Part shown: positions 17,966-25,825 of the stretch, in pieces | Position numbering within the stretch: the first letter of the stretch is position 1 | Layout of the letters: every line of letters begins with the position of its first letter | From: Methanomicrobia archaeon | GTDB lineage: Archaea > Methanobacteriota_B > Thermococci > Methanofastidiosales > NM3 | NCBI GenBank assembly: GCA_030603445.1 | Contig: JAUVXU010000004.1 | Coordinates: forward strand, 1-42,655 | DNA length: 42,655 nt | Direction: 5' to 3' | Program-made: the position numbers and the translations under genes | Notes under the pieces: generated by a model | Databases searched by the model: none | What the model saw: the letters and a program-made list of their open reading frames with translations, nothing else | What the model was told of the DNA's origin: nothing

Positions 17966-19999
17966 TCATATTATCACGTAGGCATACTCCTGGCCAGGAG
18001 GCACGCTTCCAAAACAATATGTTACAAATGAATAGTGCCCATCATAGGCTGCGCCCACTATGTTGAAGTTGGTGGTGCTGCCATTTTCCCACTCCACATA
18101 TATGGGGCTGTTTTGGTGTATGTGGCCGCTAAAGACGTAAGGGACGTCGTATGCCATGCAGAGCTCCAGGAAAGGGCCTATATTATATGACACAGTATCA
18201 TAAGCATATACGACGGGATAGTGGCAGTAAATGAGATTTGTTGTATTATTCCATGCCCTGAAAAACGCATCCAGCTCTTCTATCTGGCTAGTGTAAAAAC
18301 CAGAACCATAGGCAGATTTTCCAATGCTCTCTATTATTGAGGAATAGAGGGGTGCATTTCCCAAAGCCGCATATATCTCATCATAGTTTTTTGTGTTTTT
18401 TATAAGAAATGGCAGTATCTGGTTTTCAAGGGGGTTTGTATTTATGGGGTTGTCATGTCCTGTGTTTAAGAGCACGATATTTATTGGATCTACGCATTGC
18501 ATGCCCAGTGCTTCTGAAAGGTCTATTGTTGTTAGGGGCGAATAGTTCATAGCTTCTATAAATTGCTGCCCTATGCCTTCATCATCCAGCCACGTCCACA
18601 GATAGAATGGGTGTTCACGATAGTCGTGATTGCCTACAGTATCATAAATCGGGACATTGCCAAATTCAGTTTGCAGCAATGACTTGAACGCCTCGTAACC
18701 AAGATATGTCCTTTCCCATTCCGGGTGCACTTCCTCCTGCCACAGGATTGTCTTGTAGCTGTCGCTCTCCGTTGCCCAGTTGACCATATCCCCGGTTACC
18801 ACTATGGCGTCTGTTACTAGGCCCAAACCCATAATATGGCCATTTATGCCTTCCACGAACCCGGCGGCATTATCCCAGATGTAAGTGTCATAGGCCTTTC
18901 CATAAAGGATGTCATCCCCTAATGGTGCCAGAAGGTGTAGATCTGAAAGCTGCAGTATAGTTACCCTGCCAGACTCATAAGCGCCGCAGTCAAATTCCTT
19001 TCCCTGCGGGCGCGGCACGCCGTTGCAATCGTTTACGACCTGCCCCGGGTAACGGGTCGTGGCGTCTATGCCGGCATCGATGCACGGGGAGTATATTGTG
19101 AGCCTATAGTCCCCATTTCCTGCAAATAGCGGGTCCTTGGACATATTTCCATCTGTTTTGGTAAGGTCGGCATAAGCATAGTTCCCTAAACTGTTGCCCC
19201 ATACGTTGTTATGTGAGAATATGTTGTTAATGCCATAACCATCAATGCCATGCCCCTCATTTGATGTAATTATATTGTTTGTTGCCATCATGTCAAGGGA
19301 GGCGCCAAATAAGGTGCGCCACACTATCCCCGTTCCGCTGTTATTTGAGATGGTGTTGTTTGTCGCAACGACTATCGTCTCAGATTTTTGCAGGGAAAAA
19401 GAGCTAATGCCATTTCCGCTGCCAGATATCAATGTGTTTGTGCATGTAACAGCAAGCGATGTTTTGCAAATCGACATTGTGATTATGCCGTTGCCATTGT
19501 CCAGCAGCTTAGCTGACGCAATGTCTGCCCTGGCGTCCCCAAAGACGCTTCTTGCGATGATCCCTACGTAGGAGTTGCCCGCTATCGTAACATGCGAAAA
19601 TAAGGCAGCAGCATCCATTATGTGCACACCAACAATCCCCCCTGTAATAGTGCAGCTATCCAGATGCATAATTGCGCCGCTTTTAACCACAAAAACTGCA
19701 CTATCGCTCCCTGTGGCATCGATAGTTACGCCACCTTCAATGAACATCTCCTTTTCCCTTACATATATTGGGAACTCTTGTGTGCTACAATCATAAATCC
19801 CTGAAAGAAGATGAATTGTGCAAAGTTCACCTGCACTATCTATGGCATCCTGGACAGATGAGAAGTGTGTAGTTCCCCACCCGCTTACGGACGGATCAAA
19901 CATTGGATTTACATACAGGTCTTGGGGTTGGGCAAATGACGTGGTGGGCATTAAAGTAATTACCAGCAGCAGGGACAGTGCAATTAAAAGCAGACGCAT
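17966..19999 (-). CDS. Secreted beta-helix/metallophosphoesterase fusion
   Basis: 677-aa exported protein. A signal peptide (MRLLLIALSLLL...SFAQ) precedes a right-handed beta-helix region (about 35-330) with many NN..S/G..GI repeats typical of NosD/pectate-lyase-like folds. A calcineurin-type phosphoesterase follows: SDLHLL, VTGDMVNW, VGNHDYREH, YCHYP and SGHIHQ supply the usual di-metal ligands. It would act outside the cell on an unknown phosphoester or polymer-bound phosphate. The combination is unusual, since beta-helices normally bind or cleave polysaccharide. A TATATAT element starts 32 bases before the ATG, so the transcript is probably leaderless. The phosphoesterase identification is firm; the substrate is unknown. 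Confidence 0.82.
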   Translation of the reverse strand: MRLLLIALSLLLVITLMPTTSFAQPQDLYVNPMFDPSVSGWGTTHFSSVQDAIDSAGELCTIHLLSGIYDCSTQEFPIYVREKEMFIEGGVTIDATGSDSAVFVVKSGAIMHLDSCTITGGIVGVHIMDAAALFSHVTIAGNSYVGIIARSVFGDARADIASAKLLDNGNGIITMSICKTSLAVTCTNTLISGSGNGISSFSLQKSETIVVATNNTISNNSGTGIVWRTLFGASLDMMATNNIITSNEGHGIDGYGINNIFSHNNVWGNSLGNYAYADLTKTDGNMSKDPLFAGNGDYRLTIYSPCIDAGIDATTRYPGQVVNDCNGVPRPQGKEFDCGAYESGRVTILQLSDLHLLAPLGDDILYGKAYDTYIWDNAAGFVEGINGHIMGLGLVTDAIVVTGDMVNWATESDSYKTILWQEEVHPEWERTYLGYEAFKSLLQTEFGNVPIYDTVGNHDYREHPFYLWTWLDDEGIGQQFIEAMNYSPLTTIDLSEALGMQCVDPINIVLLNTGHDNPINTNPLENQILPFLIKNTKNYDEIYAALGNAPLYSSIIESIGKSAYGSGFYTSQIEELDAFFRAWNNTTNLIYCHYPVVYAYDTVSYNIGPFLELCMAYDVPYVFSGHIHQNSPIYVEWENGSTTNFNIVGAAYDGHYSFVTYCFGSVPPGQEYAYVII

Positions 20000-20101
20000 T
20001 ACGTACAGATAATAATCTAAAAGGATATATAATTTGTTATATCAAAAAACAAAGGAAAAATGAGAATGGCAATCTAAAAAAAAACGGCATTCTCGATAAT
20101 C

Positions 20102-21190
20102 TTACTTCCTAAGAGCATCCAAGGTCTTTTTCAGGCATTCCAATGTGGCGTATATCTCTTTTTCCCCAACAATTCCCATGTGCCCTATGCGGATAATGCT
20201 TTTCTTGAGGTGCGCCTGCCCCCCTGCAATCACTATGCCGTACGTGTCAAGCATTGTTTTTCTTATTGCCGCAGGATCGATGCCATCAGGGACCTTTAGT
20301 GCAGTAACAGTGGCTGAGCAAACTTCCTCTGATGCAGGGAAAATCTCTAGTCCCATTGATTTGGCCTCCTTTCTGACAATTGTCGCCAGGCGCCTGTGCC
20401 TCTCATTACGCTTTTCAAGCCCCTCTTCCTCTATTATGTCTAGTGATTCCTTTAGTCCGTATATAAGCGATACAGGGGGCGTGTATGGCGCATGCGCCTT
20501 ATCATCCTTATACTGCTTCAGATTAAGGTAGTAGGTAATGCTATCTGTACTATCTATAGCTTTCCACGCCTTCTTGCTTACGGATATAAAAGCAAGTCCC
20601 GGGGGCATGGCAAAGCATTTCTGGGAACCTGCTGCACATATATCCACATTCCAGCCGTCCGTATCAAACTCATCTCCTGCCAGGGCGGATATTGTATCAA
20701 CTATAAAAATAGCATTTGTGTTCTTTACTATCTCGCCTATCTCTTTCACAGGATTTCTAACACCAGTAGATGTCTCGTTGAAGACCATTGTGACGGCCTT
20801 TATGTCCGGATGCTCCAAGAACGCTTCCCTCACTTTTATGGGGTCGATTGCTTTTCCCCATTCAAACTCTAGAACTATTGCCTTCGCCCTAAAGTTATCT
20901 GCGATCTCCTTGAACCTTTCTGAAAACTTCCCATTTACAAGGCAAAGGACCTTCTCGCCTTCCCCTACAACGTTTGCAAGCCCGGCTTCCATAGCTGCAG
21001 TGCCTGACCCGCAGAGTATAAAGACATCATTTGATGTGCGAAATACTTTTTTGAGTCGCTCTATCTGCTGCATGTACATCTCCGAGAACACCTTTCCTCT
21101 ATGGGGAAGTATAGGCGCGCTCATCGCACGTACAACACGTGAAGGCACTATTGTGGGACCGGGTATCATAAGTAACAGTTCGCCAGTCAT
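20102..21190 (-). CDS. Class V aminotransferase (alanine-glyoxylate/aspartate type)
   Basis: 362-aa PLP enzyme. The start block MIPGPTIVPSRVVRAM, the IFIVDTISALAGDEF segment (PLP Asp) and GSQKCFAMPPG with Schiff-base Lys191 are typical of the alanine-glyoxylate/serine-pyruvate aminotransferase family, whose archaeal members include broad-specificity enzymes acting on alanine or aspartate. I choose ATG 21190 because GGTGA lies 5 bases upstream and a TATAAAAAG box starts at 21239. ATG 21202 and 21244 are alternatives but fit the promoter less well. It is monocistronic. The exact amino donor cannot be inferred. Confidence 0.85.
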   Translation of the reverse strand: MTGELLLMIPGPTIVPSRVVRAMSAPILPHRGKVFSEMYMQQIERLKKVFRTSNDVFILCGSGTAAMEAGLANVVGEGEKVLCLVNGKFSERFKEIADNFRAKAIVLEFEWGKAIDPIKVREAFLEHPDIKAVTMVFNETSTGVRNPVKEIGEIVKNTNAIFIVDTISALAGDEFDTDGWNVDICAAGSQKCFAMPPGLAFISVSKKAWKAIDSTDSITYYLNLKQYKDDKAHAPYTPPVSLIYGLKESLDIIEEEGLEKRNERHRRLATIVRKEAKSMGLEIFPASEEVCSATVTALKVPDGIDPAAIRKTMLDTYGIVIAGGQAHLKKSIIRIGHMGIVGEKEIYATLECLKKTLDALRK

Positions 21191-21371
21191 GTGATTCACC
21201 ATAAAAATACCTTGTCGATGCATTATAAATCTTTTTATAGCCACCTCTTACTCAGCTCTAAAGTTAACTTTTTAACTTTATAAAAATGACAATGGCTTTA
21301 TAACACTTCTTTTCACGTGTTTTTGTCAAATTCAGGTTATTATTCTTTTATCAATCTATTTTTGATTTTTA

Positions 21372-21422
21372 TTTTGAAAAATGAAAGAGGGGAATTAAAG
21401 AGGTGAACTTCATTTTTCAAAA
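21372..21422 (-). other. Long hairpin with anti-Shine-Dalgarno-like loop
   Basis: Perfect 14-bp inverted repeat (TTTTGAAAAATGAA / TTCATTTTTCAAAA) around a 23-base loop, 7 bases after the stop of the small HNH-like gene. On the minus strand the loop contains UUCACCUCUUU and CCCCUCUUU. The first is close to the archaeal 16S rRNA 3' end (AUCACCUCC). It is not followed by a U-run, so it may be a 3'-end stabiliser or a small RNA rather than a terminator. Confidence 0.45.
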
Positions 21423-21429
21423 CTCCTTA

Positions 21430-21666
21430 TTATATTTTTCCTTTCTTTGCTCTGTTTTTATGGATTTGTTTATGTTTAGCCTTTGTTACAACTCTAGTAT
21501 TTTTCTTTGTAGTTTTCCCGCCTTCGGCAACTGGTTTTACATGATGTAACTCTTTACCTTTCGGAAGTTTACCTTTGGCATATCCTTTTTGTTCAATTAC
21601 TTTTGCAACCTTTTTAGGATTACGCTCTTTTTTGACGGCTGTTTTTGATACTGTTCTTTTTTTCAT
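21430..21666 (-). CDS. Small basic HNH-like protein
   Basis: 78-aa strongly basic protein (about a third Lys/Arg). The segment ELHHVKPVAEGG, then TTKKNTRVV and KHKQIHKNR, has the His-His, Asn and His order of an HNH (beta-beta-alpha metal) endonuclease core, but without CxxC zinc pairs and with no other domain. It may be a minimal HNH nuclease or a nucleic-acid-binding relic. GGGGAGAG a few bases upstream of the ATG is a strong ribosome binding site. A long hairpin follows the stop codon. It stands alone between an aminotransferase and an ECF-like gene. Confidence 0.6.
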   Translation of the reverse strand: MKKRTVSKTAVKKERNPKKVAKVIEQKGYAKGKLPKGKELHHVKPVAEGGKTTKKNTRVVTKAKHKQIHKNRAKKGKI

Positions 21667-21739
21667 ACTACTCTCTCCCCGTTTTTGGTGTTGTATTAAA
21701 ATAAAATAAATGTTTCTGTGAAAAGGAGAGATTAAGAAA

Positions 21740-21835
21740 ATGCGCTCTGGAATTCTAGTTTACTTAATTCCATATTTATCTTTCTCATTTTGTGTTTATG
21801 ATATTAACTTTTTCCATCCGCCTTTTCTTGCATGA
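21740..21835 (+). CDS. Possible 31-aa hydrophobic peptide
   Basis: Short reading frame preceded by AAAGGAGAG, 9 bases before the ATG. The product is hydrophobic (GILVYLIPYLSFSFCVY in the first half) and could insert in a membrane. There is no family match I can make. The strong ribosome-site match is the only evidence for translation, and the region is AT-rich enough for such a frame to arise by chance. Confidence 0.2.
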   Translation: MRSGILVYLIPYLSFSFCVYDINFFHPPFLA

Positions 21836-21962
21836 AAAATGTGTGACCCCAAATTGCTTTGATCTTACAAACGGAGTAATATACTGATTTAGAAGTATGA
21901 TATACATTTTGTTAGAAGATTATACACAAATATTATAAAGTATCGTTTTTTCTATGAAAATT

Positions 21963-22436
21963 ATGAAAAGAACACTTCAAATAACTATAGCCGCAGTGTT
22001 TGCAGCATTGGCTTTTATTTCGCGAGCCTATCTTCCTGCAATACCTATAATCCCTCCGATAGTATTTGATTTCAGAGGTTTCTTTGTGTTCTCTGGTGCA
22101 GCACTTGTGTCACCGCCTTTTGCTCTTCTTATAGGCCTTTTCTCTGGCATCCCCGCAGCACTGCCCTATGTCGACATGACTGCATTCGGGCTTGCGGCAG
22201 TTACTGTAAGCATACTGGCGATTAAACTCAAATGGTGGGCAATACCTTTTGGACCAGTTGTTGGGGTCTTAGCAGCAGCCGCCATATTGAGCTACAACGG
22301 CTTAATGCCATTTAAGGTTGCCATCACAGCGCTTGCGCCAAGGGTTGCCATAAATACTGCTCTTTCGATCGCATTTGTGTGGTATATGCATAAAAATAAG
22401 CAGATATCATCGATGCTTGAACTGCGCCACAAATAA
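21963..22436 (+). CDS. ECF-transporter S-component-like membrane protein
   Basis: 157-aa protein with about five hydrophobic helices. It opens QITIAAVFAALAFISRAYLPAIPI, a pattern common to substrate-binding S components of energy-coupling-factor vitamin transporters. No ATPase or T component is in the window, so it may share a module encoded elsewhere. The TATAAAG box starts at 21934, 29 bases before ATG 21963, which I take as a leaderless start; an in-frame ATG at 21954 lies nine bases earlier. Substrate unknown. A different small membrane-protein family is possible. Confidence 0.62.
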   Translation: MKRTLQITIAAVFAALAFISRAYLPAIPIIPPIVFDFRGFFVFSGAALVSPPFALLIGLFSGIPAALPYVDMTAFGLAAVTVSILAIKLKWWAIPFGPVVGVLAAAAILSYNGLMPFKVAITALAPRVAINTALSIAFVWYMHKNKQISSMLELRHK

Positions 22437-22604
22437 TAAAAGAAAATATCTGACTTTAAAATTATTTCTTTTTTTTCATATTATCTATTTATACCCCTAA
22501 TTTCCATTCTGCATACAGGCATTTAACGCCTCTTCATGAATAAAAACGCATATACCATAAGATTTATAAACATACTACAAAATTGGAAAACTGGAGGGAA
22601 TTTC

Positions 22605-22928
22605 ATAGCATGGACATCAAGGAAATTCATACCGATAAGTGAAGAGGAACAAATTTCGCGAATAAGAATGCCAAAGAACGACGAGGTCATCGGCGTTATC
22701 GAGCAACGAATGGGCTTTGGAAAGATGAGTGTACAATGTCTTGACAATAATACGCGCCTATGCAGGGTTAGAACAAAAAAGAAAGGCAAGACATGGATAA
22801 TAGAGGGCGACGTGGTCCTTGTCAAACCATGGGAACTACAAAGCCACATACGCGGCGACATAATATTCAAGTACACAAAAGCACAAAGCAACTGGTTGCG
22901 CAGGAAAGGAATTTTAGATTTTGAATGA
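22605..22928 (+). CDS. eif1A: Translation initiation factor aIF1A
   Basis: OB-fold factor that helps position initiator tRNA in the archaeal ribosomal P site. The body SRIRMPKNDEVIGVIEQRMG, the CLDNNTRLCRVR strand, WIIEGDVVLVKPWE and the C-terminal YTKAQSNWLRRKG are diagnostic. The start is problematic. A TATA box (first T 22565) predicts transcription from about 22594, where GGAGGG lies, and the only in-frame start with good spacing is ATA at 22605, giving 107 aa, the usual family length. Alternatives are ATG 22536 (130 aa, needing an earlier promoter), or ATG 22610 with a +1 shift at the in-frame TGA after MDIKEIHTDK. Confidence 0.85.
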   Translation: MAWTSRKFIPISEEEQISRIRMPKNDEVIGVIEQRMGFGKMSVQCLDNNTRLCRVRTKKKGKTWIIEGDVVLVKPWELQSHIRGDIIFKYTKAQSNWLRRKGILDFE

Positions 22929-22975
22929 ATTTCACAATTAATTTATTATATCTAATTTTATTTTGTGTTTGTTAT

Positions 22976-23049
22976 GCCTCGGTGGCTTAGCCTGGTATAG
23001 CGGCCGCCTCGTAAGCGGCAGGTCGGGGGTTCAAAGCCCCCCCGGGGCT
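22976..23049 (+). tRNA. tRNA-Thr(CGT)
   Basis: 74-base cloverleaf. Acceptor stem GCCTCGG/CCGGGGC with one G-T pair, anticodon stem GCCGC/GCGGC with loop CTCGTAA (anticodon CGT, threonine ACG codons), and T stem GGGGG/CCCCC with loop TTCAAAG. The discriminator base is T and no CCA is encoded. No intron is present. Confidence 0.95.
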
Positions 23050-23090
23050 CTAACTATAAGATCCTCATGACATTTTACAGAGACTTGACT

Positions 23091-23312
23091 TTATTTGCAT
23101 GTGCAATCAGCATTCTCGACAAGTTTTGCAAGAGAGTTCTTGTTCCCGCAAGAAAGGCATATCAGGTAGTAGTGATGGGGGCAGCCTTTCTTGTGCATGG
23201 TTTCCTCATATATTGTGGCATCTGAAAAAGTTTCCTTACAATATATGCAAAATCTGCTTTTAAGAGTAAAATCCTCTATACGCTTTTTTGATACTATCGG
23301 GGAGAGGGCCAT
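23091..23312 (-). CDS. Small zinc-ribbon protein
   Basis: 73-aa soluble protein with two CxxC pairs, CIYC at residues 22-25 and CLSCG at 52-56, separated by a His-rich stretch (MHKKGCPHHYYLI), and a C-terminal CTC. This suggests one zinc-binding treble-clef or ribbon fold. A TATATAATT box starts about 31 bases before the ATG, so it is probably leaderless. It is divergent from the phenylacetate-CoA ligase gene. Function unknown. Confidence 0.6.
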   Translation of the reverse strand: MALSPIVSKKRIEDFTLKSRFCIYCKETFSDATIYEETMHKKGCPHHYYLICLSCGNKNSLAKLVENADCTCK

Positions 23313-23461
23313 AAATAATAATGGTGCCTTTGTAATTATATATCTTTACTATTTGATAGAGCAGTCATGGAACATGAAAAAGAAAAATAAACATTTTGCT
23401 TTATAAAATATACAAAATATTATATGGGTTAAAAACATGACAGACATAAGGTGTTTAGGAT

Positions 23462-24721
23462 ATGAATGAGAAAGAACAGTTCACACTACTTAAGAAAAAT
23501 TTAACATATTGCTACAAACATGCCCCCCATTATAAAAGATCCTTTAACGAGGCGGGCGTTTGTCCTGATGATCTAAAAAGCCTAGAAGATCTCTCAAAAG
23601 TTCCTTTTCTACTCAAAAAAGACCTGCGTTCATACTACCCGACAGGCATCCTGGCAGTAAACAAGAGAAGCGTGGTGCGCTACCATGCCTCATCCGGCAC
23701 AACAGGCAGGCCAACTGTTGTGTCCTACACAAAGGCTGACATAGATATATGGGCGGATATGGTGGCGGATTGCCTCAAAATAGCAGGCGTACATGACGGG
23801 GATATTATACAAAACTCATATGGATACGGCCTTTTCACGGGGGGTCTTGGGCTCCATTACGGGGCTGAAAAGCTTGGTGCTTCTGTAGTGCCCACAAGCG
23901 GCGGCAATACAGCAAGGCAAGTGCAGATAATGAAAGACTTCAAAGTGGATGTTTTGTGCTGCACCCCCTCTTATGCGCTTTATCTGTCTGAAGTCGTAGA
24001 ACAGTCCGGCACGGACCCAAAGGAGCTTCCGCTAAGGACAGGGATATTCGGGGCAGAACCCTGGTCCGATAGTATGAGAAAAAAAATAGAGGATGCATTT
24101 GATATCAAAGCTTATGACATATACGGCATGAGCGAGCTAGGCGGGCCTGGTGCAGGAATGGAGTGCACATTGCAAAACGGGCTTCATATCTGGGATGATA
24201 AATACATTGTTGAGGTCATAGACCCGAAAACTGGTGAAACGCTTCCTCCAGGGAAAAAAGGCGAATTGGTGTTCACATCATTATGGAAAGAGGCATCGCC
24301 TGTCATAAGATTCAGGACAGGGGACATATCATATATGTATGAGGACGAATGTTCCTGCAAAAGCAGCGTACAACGCATTGGAAGATTGTTAGGAAGAACG
24401 GATGATATGCTTATCATACGCGGCGTCAACGTCTTCCCGAGCCAGATAGAGCACGTTCTCTCAAACATAAAAGGCGTTAGCGGGCACTACCAAATCTATG
24501 TGGAAAGAAAAGGCATGCTGGATGAAATGGAAGTATTCGTTGAGGTAACAGAGGAAATATTTAACGATTCGATGGGCGACATACTAGAACTGCGCCATGC
24601 CATCGAGGATAAGATGTACGCCGTGCTCAACATACATGTCAAAGTAACGGTTGTAGAGCCAAGCACCATTCCCCGAAGCGAGGGAAAGGCAAAACGAATA
24701 ATAGACAAGAGGTTGATGTAA
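23462..24721 (+). CDS. paaK: Phenylacetate-CoA ligase-like enzyme
   Basis: 419-aa adenylate-forming enzyme that activates an aryl acid to its CoA thioester through an acyl-AMP. The AMP-binding loop SSGTTGRP (77-84), the YDIYGMSELGGPG block and the C-terminal hinge GRTDDMLIIRGVNVFPSQIE are PaaK hallmarks. In archaea it is thought to interconvert arylacetyl-CoA and the free acid, often with ATP formation, downstream of indolepyruvate or phenylpyruvate oxidoreductases. AGGTG lies 8 bases upstream of the ATG. It lacks about 15 residues present at the N-terminus of many homologues. The next gene encodes the tandem ACT protein commonly found beside archaeal paaK, two bases away. Confidence 0.85.
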   Translation: MNEKEQFTLLKKNLTYCYKHAPHYKRSFNEAGVCPDDLKSLEDLSKVPFLLKKDLRSYYPTGILAVNKRSVVRYHASSGTTGRPTVVSYTKADIDIWADMVADCLKIAGVHDGDIIQNSYGYGLFTGGLGLHYGAEKLGASVVPTSGGNTARQVQIMKDFKVDVLCCTPSYALYLSEVVEQSGTDPKELPLRTGIFGAEPWSDSMRKKIEDAFDIKAYDIYGMSELGGPGAGMECTLQNGLHIWDDKYIVEVIDPKTGETLPPGKKGELVFTSLWKEASPVIRFRTGDISYMYEDECSCKSSVQRIGRLLGRTDDMLIIRGVNVFPSQIEHVLSNIKGVSGHYQIYVERKGMLDEMEVFVEVTEEIFNDSMGDILELRHAIEDKMYAVLNIHVKVTVVEPSTIPRSEGKAKRIIDKRLM

Positions 24722-24722
24722 A

Positions 24723-25154
24723 ATGGTCTTTCAGATCTCAGTATTTTTGGAGAACAAGCCAAACAGGCTGTATAGCTTTACGAAAGTATTGAATGAGGCA
24801 GATATAAATCTCCGCGCAGCAATGATAGCCGAAACAGGCGAATTTGGAATAGTGCGCGCAATAGTTGACGATCCTGATGCAGCATATGATGTGCTAAAGA
24901 AAAACAACTTCACAGTGAAAAAAACACAGGTCGTGGGTGTGGAAGTAGATGATGCCCCCGGCAACTTGTCAGAAATAGCGCGCGTGTTGGGCGATGATGG
25001 AATAAACATAATATATATCTACGCGTTTAGTATATCCGGGCAGAACAAGGCATTCCTCATACTAAAAACAGACAACATAACCCGCAGCAGAGATGTGCTT
25101 GCAGACAAGCTGGGACTTCGGATAATAACACAAGAGGATATTATCAAACTGTGA
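24723..25154 (+). CDS. Tandem ACT-domain protein
   Basis: 143-aa protein made of two ACT domains: residues 1-70 (SVFLENKPNRLYSFTKVLNE) and 71-143 (GVEVDDAPGNLSEIARVLGDDG). ACT domains bind amino acids allosterically. Stand-alone pairs like this recur next to archaeal phenylacetate-CoA ligase genes, suggesting aromatic-amino-acid control of that enzyme or its genes. It starts one base after the paaK stop, so the pair is translationally coupled. No catalytic domain is present. Confidence 0.88.
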   Translation: MVFQISVFLENKPNRLYSFTKVLNEADINLRAAMIAETGEFGIVRAIVDDPDAAYDVLKKNNFTVKKTQVVGVEVDDAPGNLSEIARVLGDDGINIIYIYAFSISGQNKAFLILKTDNITRSRDVLADKLGLRIITQEDIIKL

Positions 25155-25256
25155 ATGTGAAAAATAACTATTTGGATAAAGTAAGTTCATAGGCCTAGAA
25201 ATGCAACGTTAAGTAACCAAGGGACTTTGCACATGATAATATTGCCTAAAAAAATA

Positions 25257-25388
25257 TTATCTCATACAAATACCTGATAATATTCCGCCTGTCATAAGTC
25301 CAAACATCAAGGCGAAGTTGTACATTCCCATCAAAGTCCCTGATGAGCGTTGTGTTGATGCCTTGGACACGAACGACAAGTTCAGTTA
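25257..25388 (-). pseudogene. Decayed MFS transporter C-terminal fragment
   Basis: Between two in-frame stops on the minus strand lies a peptide of about 42 residues that includes STQRSSGTLMGMYNFALMFG and LMTGGILSG. This matches the late-helix signature of major-facilitator transporters (ERGTxMGLYNFAxxLG...GP..GG). There is no start codon and nothing homologous upstream, so it is a relic of a lost gene at the left edge of the AT-rich island. Confidence 0.55.
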
Positions 25389-25436
25389 AGCAAGAGAATA
25401 TACCATGCACACTTACTGCACATTTAAATATGTTTT

Positions 25437-25586
25437 TCACAAACCTAATTTGTACATTATGCTCAAATTGAAGAGTTGTAATTTGTCTATTACACGGGCT
25501 TTTTTTATGCTTTTCTCAATAGCTTCATCTGCTAACTCAACAAAATCAATTAGCTTATCTAAAACCTTTCTGAGTGATGAATCCAT
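25437..25586 (-). CDS. Unannotated 49-aa leaderless small protein
   Basis: Complete 49-codon frame from ATG to TGA. The product is charged and helical (KVLDKLIDFVELADEAIEKS, then KKARVIDKLQLFNLS), with leucine/isoleucine spacing of an amphipathic helix and no cysteines. A TATATTA box has its first T at 25617, 31 bases before the ATG, the same promoter-to-start geometry as other leaderless genes here. It lies between the MFS relic and the SAP-repeat nuclease gene, on the opposite strand. Function unknown; a small regulator or antitoxin is only a guess. Confidence 0.4.
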   Translation of the reverse strand: MDSSLRKVLDKLIDFVELADEAIEKSIKKARVIDKLQLFNLSIMYKLGL

Positions 25587-25825
25587 TAATTATTTTTTTA
25601 TCTTGATTTTTAATATATTTTTTCTCGAATTTTCTGAACACGTATTTTTTGTGCAAAGTCTGAAAAAAGGGAATAAATTTAAGAATATTTAATCTGTATT
25701 TATATTAATTTTTAAAAATAATTAAAATAAAGCAAAGAAATATGTATTATGGCCCATTAGAATCTTTCAAAAGGGATGATTCTAATTAAAGAAATTTTCC
25801 TTAAAATAAGAGGGTGGAATACTAA

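Noticed and set aside
25246-25440. 64-codon minus-strand frame
   Set aside because: It runs through the MFS relic in the wrong frame; the MFS signature appears only in the neighbouring frame.
25405-25692. 95-codon open frame on the plus strand
   Set aside because: Its product is Phe/Ser-rich and protein-unlike. It is antisense to the 49-aa minus-strand gene, which has a well-placed TATA box.
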